From Pararge aegeria (taxonomy: Eukaryota; Arthropoda; Insecta; Lepidoptera; Nymphalidae), in assembly GCF_905163445.1 (NCBI RefSeq), contig NC_053201.1, positions 8,938,001 to 9,002,000 of the forward strand: DNA of 64,000 nucleotides. The letters run 5' to 3'. Below are positions 1 through 11,094 of the stretch, one piece after another. Numbering within the stretch: the first letter of the stretch is position 1; the number at the start of each line of letters is the position of its first letter. Under the pieces are notes generated by a model. It saw only the letters and a program-made list of their open reading frames with translations, was not told the origin of the DNA and did no database searches. A program made the translations under genes and the position numbers.

Positions 1-312
1 GGTGAAGTAACATTAAAATAAATCTTTTTTTAAGAGTAAGATAGCCGTAGATGACCTAGCGGCTGCCAGGATGCTGAGCGGCGACAAAATAATCTCCCAT
101 ACAAATTAACGCCCGTATTTTCTATGGCCAATGACGATTATTATTAAAGATGTCAGTATCTATTGCCCTCTTGTGGTAATCGCAACGCACTTGTAACATC
201 AATACGTGACTTCCGACCAGACAAGTCGATATTTATCGTATGTATAGTGACAAATCCCACAATTCTTAAATCTATATTTATTTTATACCTATTAATGTTT
301 ATTTATTTTCGA
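1..312. other. Unassigned AT-rich sequence
   Basis: No coding frame, tRNA-like head or known repeat end is visible. The stretch runs directly into the 5' end of a Helitron-like element near 313. Confidence 0.5.
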
Positions 313-745
313 ATACTAATATTATAAATGTGAATGTAAGTTTGTCTGTTACGCTTTCACGCGAAAACTACTGAACCGATCTTTATGAAACTCTTCTCAA
401 TCTTGGAGGTATTAGAAATAATATAGCATATTTTTCATTGAAAAAAAAAATTAAGTAAGAAAAAAAAAAGTTTGTGAAAAAATCTCAAAATCTCAGATAT
501 GACTATAGGTGAGTGCGGTGAATACGCAAGTGAACCCCGTGCTCTCACTTATATGGCTATCGCGGGACACACAGAGTTTTTAGTGGGTGCAAGTCCCACA
601 TAACTACTCCGTTACCCCCAACGGAGTGGTATGCGTCAGGCATTTTCTCTGTATAAAAAAAAAAAGATATGACTATAGGTGTAGACTATGTAGCAGTACG
701 CTGCCTCCCAAAATTACGCGGGCGAAGACGCAGGGCACATCTAGT
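313..745 (+). mobile_element. Helitron-like non-autonomous element, interrupted
   Basis: The 5' end reads TACTAATATTATAAATGTGA, and the element ends with GGGCACATCTAGT, the CTAGT terminus usual for lepidopteran Helitrons. Its body includes the block CGCTTTCACGCGAAAACTACTGAACCGATC shared in pieces with copies at 18088-18363 and 62436-62859. No Rep/helicase coding capacity is present, so it would depend on an autonomous relative. It is split by a separate retroposed insertion at 512-664. The copy at 18088 shows the uninterrupted arrangement. Family membership is inferred from the ends and the body, not from a database match. Confidence 0.7.
512..664 (+). mobile_element. Short A-tailed retroposed insertion with 17-bp target duplication
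   Basis: The 17-bp sequence AGATATGACTATAGGTG occurs at 495-511 and again at 665-681, flanking this segment exactly. The segment ends in a run of about 11 A residues. Target duplication plus an A tail is the signature of LINE-driven insertion. Between them lies about 140 bp with GTGGGTGCAAGTCCCACAT and a second small stem ACTCCGTTA...AACGGAGT, which could be a LINE 3' UTR or a short SINE. The family was not identified. It inserted into the Helitron at 313-745 after that Helitron was already in place. Confidence 0.75.
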
Positions 746-772
746 GTGTATATATAACTGCACTATCCCGCT

Positions 773-925
773 CTCTTGCAGTTTTACCTTCTGCCAGAGG
801 TTGCCTGTAAGGTTGCTTGCAGCAATAAGGCCGCCTTTGCATGCCTACAATTCTTTTTCTTCTGTTTATTCTTTATTTTATGTATATTTTGATGTTTTTC
901 TGCAATAAATTATTTCTTATTCTTC
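773..925 (+). mobile_element. LINE-J 3' UTR fragment
   Basis: Contains GGTTGCCTG, a TTGCT-tgc-AGCAA hairpin and AATAAGGCCGCCTTTGCATGCCTAC, then T-rich sequence with GTATATTTTGATGTTTTTCTGCAATAAAT. The same module, with a variant hairpin, forms the 3' end of the LINE at 34205-35990. The fragment is 5'-truncated to the UTR. Confidence 0.6.
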
Positions 926-1621
926 CTCTTTCTTCTTCTTTTAAATAGATTTTACAAGAGCGAAGCCTTCTCGTTCGACACTTCTATCTACCTGAGCTAA
1001 ACGTTAGGGAGACCTCCATTTAATTTACCGCAAACGCCACAAAGAAATTCATTTAAAAAAAAATTGCCATGAGGTTCTGGTTTTAATAAAAATAGTTTTG
1101 TGCACAAGAGCCTATAAAAGCAGTTTCAGTCAGGGTTTATACCTATGGCATATGAATATATTTGAAATACCACCACCACCCATATAAAATATATTTGAAA
1201 ATCGTAGAGAATTTATATCCGGTTTTATGCTGAAACTAGCTGAAAATACCTACACATGAATAAAAAAGTATAATAGAATTCAAAAGAAACGAAATCAACC
1301 TGAAAATTATTTTATCGCCGCGCAATTAGAATCGAGTTTTATTGTTTCACAATTTGCATGATTGTATGAATTTTTCTGTGTGCATTTTTTATATTATTTT
1401 GATGCCAGCTCATCAAGCATGTATTCTGATTTCCCGGTGGTGCATGTACCTATTAATGATTCTCGTATTTTAGCGAAATGGCTTGCAATTTTTACATGTA
1501 TGTTTTTAATGGCAATGCTAAATTTGGGAATGTGTTCAATGTTTATACGGGCTTCATTCGCACTAATGGTTACCCGTGGCTACGTGCGTACCTATGTCCA
1601 CTTAGAGGATGTTAGGTAAAT
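926..1621. other. Unassigned AT-rich sequence
   Basis: Low-complexity A/T runs dominate. Short open frames here look like chance frames. No repeat termini recognised. Confidence 0.5.
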
Positions 1622-1745
1622 TACAAGGTATCAGCGGCCCACTACAAGACACGGGTCTCCTCCCAAAATGAAAAGGGATTAGGAAATAGACCGCCACGCT
1701 AGCCCAGTGCGGATTGGTGGACTCCACGCACCTTTGAGAACAACT
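1622..1745 (-). mobile_element. SINE-B, 3' part only
   Basis: Reads antisense through the SINE-B tail region: CGGCCCACTACAAGACACGGGTCTCCTCCC, then GCCCAGTGCGGATTGGTGGACTCCACGCACCTTTGAGAAC. The tRNA-like head is absent, so the copy is truncated. Confidence 0.65.
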
Positions 1746-2594
1746 TGTCTAAACAAGGTGGACAATAGTACAAAAGATAAATTTTAAAAAAGATAAAAAA
1801 GATATTTTTTTACGTAGCTATGTTCTGCTCAGTTTTTTTTTTTTAAAGGATATAAAACTTTTGTAAACCCAAAGTACGGAAATGTAGCTAGAACAAACTC
1901 GTACTTTTTACGCCAACCATTTTAATTAGGTAGTCACTATAAAAGTGACCGAAACCGATAAAGATTTCTAATAGATTTTTTAAAAATAAAATGTATATTT
2001 CAACTGAAACATTCTATAAAATTTGTAGCTTCCTAGTTACACTCTACCAAAACGTTTATGAATGCACTACGCCCATAAATCCAGCTGTCATCTAAGCAAA
2101 CCATTTGAATGCTGTTTGAAAACACCACGCATGCAGTATTGTTATAAGTAGGGTTACCACGACCTTTTTTAAAATAAGACTATGATGATGTTACCTTTTT
2201 TAAATCCTGACGCAAAAACGAAGAAGTTTTATAAGTTTGACGTTTCGTACGTTGTGTATAAAATTCAGACCCAAAAGACTTTTATTGGATCTCAAATAAA
2301 TATAATAATTCAGATTGCACCAATTACGGCATCTTGTGCTGTGGTAGAATGGTGTCACGGAAACGAGTTTGTGTAGACACCAAGTAAACTCGCCGTACTT
2401 TCTGTAATAAAGCAATTAACATGTAAAATTACGCGGGTGCTGTAAACTGAGCAGTTTTGAGATGAAAGAAAAAAAATCTTGCAGCCATTACCTACCGACA
2501 TGTGAATATCTTAATAAAGAGCATATATACAACTAATTGCAGTTTTTAAGATTGACAATGTGTGGAATAATAAAAAAAAAATGTATTATTCCAC
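1746..2594. other. Unassigned AT-rich sequence
   Basis: No recognisable gene or repeat. Two overlapping short open frames on opposite strands near 2182-2415 have no motif or compositional support. Confidence 0.5.
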
Positions 2595-2895
2595 TTTTAC
2601 GCCTCTTGGCGAAGCGCTAAGCGCTGTTTTCCTATAAGCGAACATCAGGGGTTCGATCCCCGTTTTAATATTAACACTGTCATATACTATAACAGGTTAG
2701 CCCGTTATCATTGTAGATTGAATCATCACTTACAACCTCAGCTTGTGGTTAGTAAAAATGCAATTGAAGATTGTAGTAGGCTAACCTATCAGGGCTATTT
2801 TTATTTATTTTAATTCAATTTGTATGGGTAACACCAATTACACTAATTAAATTGATATACCCCTAATCGGTTCCTAAGCGGTATCGTTTTAATAA
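2595..2895 (+). mobile_element. Diverged SINE-C remnants
   Basis: A degraded tRNA-like head (CGCCTCTTGGCGAAGCGC ... GGGGTTCGATCCCCG) is followed by GTTAGCCCGTTATCATTGTAGATTGAATCATCACTTACAACCTCAG, which matches the SINE-C body. At 2864-2895 a short piece in the opposite sense, ACCCCTAATCGGTTCCTAAGCGG, belongs to the same family. This looks like an old or rearranged copy. Confidence 0.45.
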
Positions 2896-3097
2896 CCTTG
2901 TTCATACATTATACTCGTAGCCACAACCAAAGTCACTACAGATTCGAAAAATAACTTTTATTGTAGTCTCGGTAATGGCCTGAATCGTGGTCATATTAGA
3001 GATTTCGCGGTTGGGACGTCGAGCTAAGTTCTCATTGCCAAAATGTATCTACTCTCATTTATGTTCTCATTAGTACTTAGTATTAAAAGGATTGTTA

Positions 3098-3312
3098 AAG
3101 GCCGATTGGAGCAGTGGGCAGCGGCCTTGCTTTACGAGACCAAGGGTTCGATTCTCACAACTGCAACATGTTTTTCATTGCCTGGGTGTTTATCTGTATT
3201 TTATAAGTATTTATGTATATTATTTATAAAAATATTAACCAGTCATCTTAGTACCCATAACACAAGCTACGCTTACTTTGGGGCTAGGTAAGGATGTGTG
3301 GACTGTCGAAAA
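3098..3312 (+). mobile_element. SINE-A copy
   Basis: A tRNA-like head GGCCGATTGGAGCAGTGGGCAG carries a polymerase III A-box-like segment, and GGTTCGATTCTC is the B box. The body follows the family order: GCCTGGGTGTTTATCTGTAT, then CCCATAACACAAGCTACGCTTACTTTGGGG. Small deletions in the head mark it as an older copy. Confidence 0.8.
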
Positions 3313-3706
3313 AAAAACTTATATCTGAGAGTATGTATATATACGAGTATAAGTATTAACAGTATCATGGTAACCCTACCAGGCTGCCCAGTGCAAGCTA
3401 GCCACTCCAAGCGCGTAAGCAATTATGTTTCCGAGTGTACACTCTATAAACTGCCTTTGTCTCGCAGATAAATACAGTTTTATTCTTGCGTACGTTTATT
3501 CAACAAGTTATTATGCAGCAAAGAAAAGACAAAAAGGAATTTATATTTTAACGTTTTAATATGATGCAATAAATATAGCATTTCTTCGCTTGTACTTCGG
3601 CTTGACTACGTTTGGCGAAATATACTTATAGTGGGTCAACTTTAAAGGCTCATTGTTTAATTCTTACAATCCATACTTATTATTATGAGTAGTTTATATG
3701 TAAAAG
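3313..3706. other. Unassigned sequence
   Basis: Contains a TATAAA at 3444 and GATAAATAC downstream, but no paired termini that would prove an LTR. No gene seen. Confidence 0.4.
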
Positions 3707-3975
3707 TGGTGATAGCTCATTAGTTAGAGCTTTGCCTTTGAAAGGTCAAAGGGACCAAGTCCGATTCCCGGCATACACCATTAACTTTTCAGAGCTGTGT
3801 GCTTTCTTAATTGGATTTAACGGACGGTGAAGGAAAACATCGTAACTACTCCAGCGTGTCCTAGAGTTATCCATAATGTTCTCAAACGCGTGTGAAGTCC
3901 ACGATGCGGATTCTTGGGAACCGTGACAGACTACGGCCTAAACCCTTCTCATTTTGAGACCCGTGCCGTGCAATG
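3707..3975 (+). mobile_element. SINE-B copy, diverged
   Basis: Head GTGGTGATAGCTCATTAGTTAGAGC and the B-box-like CCGATTCCCGG are followed by the family body GGTGAAGGAAAACATCG, TCCATAATGTTCTCAAA and CTACGGCCTAAACCC. It overlaps one end of an antisense open frame at 3882-4232, which is therefore not a gene. Confidence 0.7.
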
Positions 3976-4584
3976 TAAACAAATGTCTTATGTATTTGTT
4001 TTGTTAGCTTAGAAGCGAAACTGGGCGGGGTTAAGTTAAGCACAGAGATATCTTGCTCCTTGGAGACCGACGAGACTTTTAAGCCAAAAAAGGGCTTTCC
4101 GCGAGATTTTAAAAAGCAACCGAAGCTATAGAGGACAAAATGACGGGCAGCAGCTGGTATGCAATGGCTTTCATAATTTACAAAAAAGTTTGTTTTGCTA
4201 GCGGGAGTTTTGGTCGGCGTATCCCCCACCAAATGTCATGCTTCTTTGTTTAGCTTCAGAAGAATTCCGAACGGGTTCAAAATTGGTTGGGCATACGCGA
4301 TCTACTTAATTAAGGCCAAATGTGATATCTGATTGTTTTCAATGAAAGTGATTATTACGATGAGATTCAAAACTGAGCAAAAATTAAAATGTTAATTCAA
4401 AATTAGTGCCATATTGGGAGTCAAATTAAAGCTGAATTGCAAATAGATCAAAATAGGAATGATCATCGAATCAATTCTGTTTTGTATGATTCCGCGTAGC
4501 ACTCCGCTACGCTGCTACAATTAACTCAATGTAGCTATAGATCGTGTCATGAACAAAAAGCGTAGATAGTATTTTATATCATGA
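3976..4584. other. Unassigned sequence
   Basis: An antisense open frame extends from the SINE-B into this region, without any recognisable domain. A small hairpin, GCGTAGCACTCCGCTACGC, lies at 4493-4511. Confidence 0.45.
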
Positions 4585-4783
4585 CTAGCGGACCCTCGCG
4601 ACTTCGTCGCATATGAGTCAATCGATAAGCTAGAATAGATCTGATGCTAACATCATAATCGTGGCTAGCTATGTACCTACTATTATGTACCTACTATTAT
4701 TTTACGATGTATACTGAGTTGGTTAGTTGTCATTATACATCCATACTCACAAACTTTCGCATTTATATTATTAGTAGGATGGT
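4585..4783 (-). mobile_element. Helitron-like fragments
   Basis: Antisense pieces of a lepidopteran Helitron are visible: CCTCGCGACTTCGTC near 4594 and ACAAACTTTCGCATTTATATTATTAGTAGGA at 4750-4781, which is the reverse complement of a Helitron 5' end. The interior is not alignable by eye. Confidence 0.4.
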
Positions 4784-5165
4784 AATCATGCATTCGATCG
4801 CTGTTCCATATGCCTTGGCACTTGCTGTTATTTGTGAAGAGTTATGTCCTTTATCTCCTAGAATATTTCTCAGATCCTTATTAAAATAAGACAAAACATG
4901 CTTGATAGTATATACTTTCAATAAAAAAAGAATTATTAAAATCGGTTCAAATATAACGGAGCTATGAAGTAAATTTGTTAAAAAATTTCATCCCATTTCC
5001 CAGAGGAAACTTATTGTTTATCGGGATATAAAGTGGCCTATATGTTGACCCCGAATATCAGCTACCACTATACCAAATTTTATTTAAACCCGTTCAGTAG
5101 TTTTCACGTGATGCCTGGACATCCAGACAGAGAGACAGATAAACGTACAGACAGACAAAAATTAA
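4784..5165 (+). repeat. Dispersed lepidopteran repeat with (CAGA)n-rich end
   Basis: The order AATCGGTTCAAATATAACGGAGCTATGAAGT, CCCAGAGGAAACTTATTGTTTATCGGGA, CCCGTTCAGTAGTTTTCACGTGATG and ACATCCAGACAGAGAGACAGAT is a familiar interspersed repeat of moths and butterflies, usually Helitron-associated. No coding capacity. Confidence 0.45.
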
Positions 5166-5728
5166 ATTAAAATCCACGGAGGCCACGGGTAAGGCTAGTT
5201 ATTTATAATTACAAATAAAAAAATACGTTACATTTTATATGTTAAAAAACGTGTAAGTTTAGTAAATAAACTGTATAATGGAATTGGAACGAACGCGTTT
5301 AGATTCTAAAATAATATAAACATTGTGGTCCTTGCAATAACGAGTTCCACTGAATATTAATTAAACTTGCCCATTCGATAAACTGGACTTGTTTAGACAA
5401 GTTCGTCCAGAATAACATTTTGTGAAAACAGGTGACAAATGTTAAATAGGATATCGTATTTACCAAATAATGAATTGATGGGTGTTTTCATAAGAGAAAA
5501 TGTTTATTGAACACAATATTACCAATATACTTACATACCTCATTTAATTTCGAGCCAGCCAGTTACAAATTCAATCAAATCGAATCCAAATTATCTAGTA
5601 CATATTACAAGCAAGAAATTATTGAAACATGTTTGTTTTCCAACCTTGGCAATATTCCTTAGAAATTAGGACTAAGATACTTGTAATTAAGGTACGATAG
5701 CTTAAAGTTAAGTAGGTAAAGGGTATGA
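5166..5728. other. Unassigned AT-rich sequence
   Basis: No open frame or repeat end recognised. Confidence 0.5.
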
Positions 5729-6037
5729 AGCGGTGATAGAATGGTGGATAGGAGCTCGACTTCACTTTTTGGGGGCTGAGTTCGATTCTCAGCACGCACC
5801 TCTAACATTTGTAGGTTATGTTCGTTTTAAGTAATAAAAAATATCACTGCATCGACGGTAAAGGAAAACATCGTGAAGAAACCTGCATGCCTGAAAGTTC
5901 TCCATAATGGTCTCGAAGGTGTGTGGAGTTCACCAATCCGCACTGGGCCAGCGTGGACTACGGCCTAATCCCTATTCATTCTGTGAGGAGACCCGTGTCC
6001 TGTAGTGAGTAGTCCTGTAGTTTAATGATGATGATGG
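5729..6037 (+). mobile_element. SINE-B copy, near full length
   Basis: Head AAGCGGTGATAGAATGGTGGATAGG carries the A-box region and GAGTTCGATTCTC the B box. The body runs through GGTAAAGGAAAACATCGTGAAGAAACCTGCATGCC, TCCATAATGGTCTCGAAGG and CCAATCCGCACTGGGCCAGCG, and ends in an ATGATGATG tail. This is the clearest plus-strand member of the family in the window. Confidence 0.8.
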
Positions 6038-6105
6038 GGTTCCAAATGCGCCTGGATTGGGAAGAAATCCAAAACAAATTGTCTTAGTTATAACCATGTA
6101 ACACT
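6038..6105 (-). mobile_element. LINE 3' UTR fragment related to 26.5 kb
   Basis: GGTTCCAAATGCGCCTGG...CCAAAACAAATT resembles GGTTCCAAACGCGCCCTGG...CCAGAACAAACTT at 26498-26565. Only this short block is shared. Confidence 0.35.
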
Positions 6106-6109
6106 TTTA

Positions 6110-6560
6110 CTTTTTCGCAAGGACACTTGCCGCTAACCACCTGAGGGGTTGCTACGGCGTCACCGGGGAGTGGGGCGAGCGCTAGAGCTCGCCATGAGAA
6201 GAGCCCCAGGGCTCGACGACATCGGGTGGAAGGTGGGAGACGTCGACCCGAGGGTGCTTCTTGCGAGGACTCGGACCTCGGCTCGGTTCGACGTTAGTCT
6301 GACTGTTGGTGGACTTTTGGACTAATCATTGTTTAGTCCGAACGCCCCCGTGACCGTGGTGAGGGTCCACGTCCGGATGACGTCAGAAATCGGGGCCCTC
6401 GTCTTCGCCGCTGTGTTTGTTGCGTGTGTGTGTGTTGTTGGGACACGTTGTCAGTAGTTATTTTATCATGCTTCGAACATCGCCGCTTTAGCTCGACGTC
6501 GGGGACGGGGGTATAAGTGACGCCTCGACCACGAGGGGGTTGGGGTGTCGGACACCATGT
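6110..6560. other. GC-rich island, unidentified
   Basis: About 450 bp are clearly richer in G+C than either flank, with runs such as CACCGGGGAGTGGGGCGAGC, GCTAGAGCTCGCCATGAG and CGTCGGGGACGGGGG, plus a short GT run. Both strands carry stop codons, so no protein is apparent. The composition resembles a LINE untranslated region (R1- or Jockey-like) or a promoter CpG island. I cannot decide between them from sequence alone. Confidence 0.35.
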
Positions 6561-8280
6561 AACAGCATCACCAAAGACTATAGAGCAGCTTTAAGCTTTT
6601 TGATCCTATTAGTTGTAATATCTCTATAGGACTTTATTAAAAGTTTTAATTTGTAGAGAGACGTCCCCAAGTGTCATTCAGGACAAACCAACAAAAACAC
6701 TATCACGTTTATTATAAGTGTTAATAGAAATTCAATAGAAGAGGATTAGTTCGTAGGATTTTATTACAATTTTCAGAAAACGTTTTATTTAATCAAGAAT
6801 TTTACAGTACAGTCGGTACTCTATTTCCCAAGTTACTAGTTTTATAAAATAATTCAACGGAAGAGAATTCATTAGTTAAATATTATTATCATATTCGGAA
6901 AACGTTTTATTAGCCGTCGGTTTGATGAAAATTTAATGTCCTTCCCGGGCACTGAAATGAAGCTGAGGTAAAATTAATTTGATCACAGACTGCTGCAAAG
7001 TGCAAGATTTGCAAGAGTTTAAAGATTCGTAATTAAAGCGAGATTTGAATAGGGGCAACAAATCGATTTGCATATAACAGTTCCCGCAAAACATTTCGTA
7101 AGAGTATATTTAACCGTATGAATTTTAATATTATTTTATTAGCGGTAAGCGGTACTTCTGTTTTTTTACCTTTTTATTTGGTTTCGTAGTGTTTAGGGAT
7201 ATCTCATATTAATACTATTTATGGAATTTGATAGGTAGTTCATGAAATTAGAGCATTTAACAAAAACTAACTCTTCAGATGTATTCTTAGAGTATACTCA
7301 GATGATTTGTTTAGAGAAATTGCTGCGTTTCTCGTTCATCTGCACATAGTAACTAATGCAACTCATGGGCTCTTTCTCATGATACTCGTATATTTTTAGT
7401 AGCCTGACATTTTCACCTTCAAAGGTGTTCAAAATACAAAACTAATCCAATCAGTTTGAATAACTAGCAAAATACAAGTCAAAACATAGTAAACCTGGAT
7501 TAGGTAATGTGTAAATTGTCCAAAAAAAACTTGCAAATGGTAACCTTATGTGCTTCGAAGTAGAAAACATTGTTGGTAGTTAAATATACGCTCGGAGTGA
7601 TAGAAGCCTGCTTATGGTTTCTGTGATTTTTGTAGCTTCTCGCGGCTCTTGCGTCAGTGTGTGGTGAACTTTCTGAAGAGAATTTTAATTAAACCCGTTC
7701 TTCGGTAATAAAAATAAAATTTAGATTCTTAGTATTTCGATTTTTGTTAAGAACTTCACGATTTGATTAGAAAATTAATTTCAAAAGGGCTCCTTAGAAA
7801 AGAGCATAACGTAAAAATTGTAGCTCATTGCAGGCTAGCTGTTATGCTTTCACTAAACGATTTTGAAAATGAGACACAATTTTAATATCTTCGATTTGTT
7901 CTACCGTGTCTGTACTATTATTATATAGGGCTTTGTTATTTTTAAGCTGAACGATTATCATAAATGTACATAGATTATATTAACTTTCTTCCTCATTTGG
8001 CAGCATTCAGCAACTGAAGAAATTTGAGCTTCCCGCAACTAACGTCAGAACTCTTTTATTATAATTAACTTAACAAGCTGTTTTACGTATTATATAAATC
8101 CCACTAGAATTTTCAGTATTCCCGATCTAAAAGTACCCTTCCTTAGAATGCCATTTATTTTCTTGCTAATATCAACATCTGTTAGTTTTTAAGGCGTTTT
8201 GCAACAGATTTTGAAGCGGGTTCAACCATCATTTACATGATTTTTCACAGATGTTTTATTCATATAATAAAGCCCATATT
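6561..8280. other. Unassigned AT-rich sequence with a local direct repeat
   Basis: Two related blocks, ATTCAATAGAAGAGGATTAG...TTTTCAGAAAACGTTTTATT (about 6729-6791) and ATTCAACGGAAGAGAATTC...TTCGGAAAACGTTTTATT (about 6851-6911), lie about 120 bp apart in the same orientation. Nothing else is recognised in this interval. Confidence 0.45.
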
Positions 8281-8425
8281 AAGATCACCGCTAGACTCTC
8301 GAGCCCCCTCTCCCCACGGTCCCAAAATCACAGTAATTAAACTGCTTTCAGGGTTTTCATATTTGCGGTTCTGGCCCGCTCGGCCCTAGTAGCAGCCGGA
8401 CCCAACGTTGACGAGGTTGCCTGGA
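8281..8425. other. Short GC-richer patch
   Basis: Contains GAGCCCCCTCTCCCCACGG and GGCCCGCTCGGCCCTAGTAGCAGCCGG. A short plus-strand frame reads VLARSALVAAGPNVDEVAWMF, but it has no start, no support and ends quickly. Possibly an untranslated piece of a retroelement. Confidence 0.25.
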
Positions 8426-9417
8426 TGTTTAAAATAAAACTGATTTATTCATATTTTTTGACATTAAATAAAAGTTATTTATTATATTAGCTGGTATGAC
8501 TATATTTATTACTTCATCAGTTTTCGCTGTTTGAAGATTTGTTGAATTTATATTTATTCTAGAAACTAACATAAGCGTATCATGTAGTACTAGGACCGTT
8601 GAAACTAATCGACGAAGATCTCTGGATATCACTCTGTAGGTTTGCCCATTTCTTCGCATTTCGAGTCCTGGCAATCTCCGTTGGGGCTAAGTCAGGCATA
8701 ATTCCAGAAAGATACGCTATTAAAAAAAACTAACAAAAAACAGTATTTCAATGAAATTTTAAATCAAACTCAGAAGGAAGAAATACTCGAAGTTCGCTCC
8801 AGATAAAATGTATTTGAATAAAATTAAAACAATTGCATAAAATTTTATGTTCAGTTGTTTTCTTAATTTGAAAATATTTCTTTTTAAATTAACTGACGTA
8901 TAAACCAGCCAGACACCTTATATGATACTGATATCAAACCTTTTTTTGTGTTCCGCTAAATATGCCTGGGATATGGTCTGGGAACCTACTTTATGGGTTA
9001 ATTAAAACATGTATAAATCATTTAGTGGAGGTATTGATTTATTTATTAAGAGCAGTGACAACATGCATATTTTTATATACACAATTTGAAATATAGCACA
9101 CACAAAAACATGGACTGATATGCACGTCAACTACAAGTGCACAAAGCATTGATAAAGCGTCATGTGAACTTAATTTGACAAAAAAATCAACTCACCGATA
9201 AGTGCACGGTGAGTTTTTCCTAAAAGCTGTGGGTGAGTTATGGAAGATATCGATGCCAGGTATCGGTTTAGATAACTCGTTGTATTTCGCACATATGCGT
9301 ATAATAGGCGCTTGTTTTCCGAGATGGGATTTAGTTAACGGTATATGAATTTTTTTTGTGGATTTACAACTTCTGGTGTACCGGTGCGGGACAGTCAGAG
9401 ATACATGATTGAGAAGG
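8426..9417. other. Unassigned AT-rich sequence
   Basis: No recognisable repeats or genes. Confidence 0.5.
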
Positions 9418-9645
9418 TTTTATGTTAAAAACACAGATCAAGAATATCCCGCCTGTTTCGAAGTGATGTCATTTTAAACACTGCCAATCGCTGATTATAT
9501 GGCTGCCTCATGCCTGTGTGAAAGGCCACTGACATGAAAAGCCTGGTGCCGAGTATAATCGCTCTGTATACTTTTAAGGCGCTGCGAGTGCACGCTGTAA
9601 GCAGGATTCCAAATAGTACTCGCATATTCGAGGCTGCTATAATAT
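9418..9645 (-). pseudogene. LINE reverse-transcriptase C-terminal fragment, frameshifted
   Basis: One minus-strand frame reads EYASTIWNPAYSVHSQRLKS, and a second frame continues with YNQRLAVFKMTSLRNRRDIL. These are the conserved segments that follow the catalytic core in many Jockey/CR1/R1-type LINE ORF2 proteins (LEYAS.IW.P...H..RLE.IQ, then Y..RL..F.M.SL..RR). The change of frame between them shows decay. Nothing upstream or downstream extends it. Assignment to a LINE is fairly secure, the clade is not. Confidence 0.6.
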
Positions 9646-9734
9646 AATTTTATTCTTAATGGAAAACCTCCTCGTATTACGTTAGTGGAGGTTAGTGAAC
9701 ATTATTTTTTTATCATCAATAACCTATAACAGAA

Positions 9735-9935
9735 TTTTTTGAACTTAGAATCACCACGCCGCTGGTCAGAAGGGTTTTTGATTGTGATCGCTGTAGGTGG
9801 TAGTAGCACAGAAGACGCTGCCAATCTCCGTTATATACCTCTAGTGGCCTCGTACGACTACCACGTGAAGAGAAGGGGTGGTGACGACCATATTCTGATC
9901 TGCCGTCACCACACGGCACCATATAAAGATGCGAA
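9735..9935 (-). mobile_element. RTE-like or SINE-like tail fragment
   Basis: Shares GTTATATACCTCTAGTGGCCTCGTACGA, CTACCACC and CTGATCTGCCGTCACCACACGGCACC with fragments at 16325-16525, 36915-37085 and 60745-61060. In the complementary sense the order is CGGAGAACGGGCAGCAGC...GTGCTACTACTACCATCTACTGCGATCACC, a repeat common in lepidopterans that ends near CAGCAGTGGACTGTTATAGGCT. Confidence 0.5.
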
Positions 9936-10228
9936 TTTAATTGATAGCCGTAAGTACTAGTAAGGATAGATTCATGAATAAATAATAGCTTCAAAAACGG
10001 TGTAAGCAATTAAATCGAGCATACAACACGGATTAAATTATTCATATCGTATATCCCTTCGGTTGTATCGCTAAAACATTTATTAAAGGCCATTTCATTA
10101 AGCAACCTTTGACCGCTGCGTGTCCTATTCATGCGTGAGGTCGGGTCGACCCACTGACTTTAATGACAATTCATTATAACAAGATTGGAAAAGAAAAAAA
10201 TCAAAACAAACTTTGAAGTGTTATTACG

Positions 10229-11060
10229 TGCTAGCGTTCTAGATTTTTGAAATCGGAATAAGAACATCCGAGTGTTAGATTAGATTGCTAGCTAGTTTTA
10301 GATTTTCTACCAACGTTTACATATTCGATTTCGTCACGATTAGTCGTGATCGTAGTAGCAATATTTCCCAGTTTTGTAACTTAACTTTCATGCAATCAAA
10401 AAGGTAGACGTAGGTAGAAAATCTTACATTAGGCACCCTGACGACTCTAGGATTTAGACGTTTATCCATCGCCATCTAGTTAAATACTGTTTTCCAATAA
10501 AATACTGTTGAGTTGCCGCTCTTTCGATTCCCTATATATCGTAAGTTACTTTCCAGGTTAAAGAATCATTAATTTCTCTTAAATTTACATATTCACTTAC
10601 AGAGAAATTTACATATTCACTTACAGAGAAATCATATTGAACTTATTTTATTTGATTAGCAATCATTTATATTAAACTTAAATTATTAAAGATCTACCCT
10701 CAGAAACTTCGATAACCGTATGTTGCGAAATGCGAAGTCGTTGCCATAGTGTAGTCATAAGCGGTATTACAACATTACAACTGAGATAGTAGATTTTTTA
10801 GTTTGCGTTTGTAAATTGTAAACGACTTCGCATTTTTCACTTCCGTGGGTAATTTATTGTAGCGTTGTACTCCTTTAAATTTCACATTTCTTTACGCGAT
10901 CGAATACGTAAACTTTTGTAGAAAATCTCACACGAGGCACTCTGACCACTCATGTAGGAAATCGATTTACATCTAGCGCCATCTAGTTCCAATACGGTTT
11001 CCCACTATTGTTGTAGATGGCGCTCTTTTTTTCATATTTAATCGCAGTTAACTGTCACAA
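10229..11060. repeat. Region with duplicated dispersed-repeat blocks
   Basis: GTAGAAAATCTTACATTAGGCACCCTGACGACTC...CATCGCCATCTAGTT (10415-10482) recurs in altered form at 10917-10992 (GTAGAAAATCTCACACGAGGCACTCTGACCACTC...AGCGCCATCTAGTT). A 24-bp unit, AAATTTACATATTCACTTACAGAG, is exactly duplicated in tandem at 10581-10604 and 10605-10628. No coding potential is evident. Confidence 0.5.
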
Positions 11061-11094
11061 AATCGAATAGGGAATGCAGATGAATTTCTCTACT

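Noticed and set aside
3882..4232. 116-codon antisense open frame
   Set aside because: Its 3' third is SINE-B sequence and no domain is visible in the rest.
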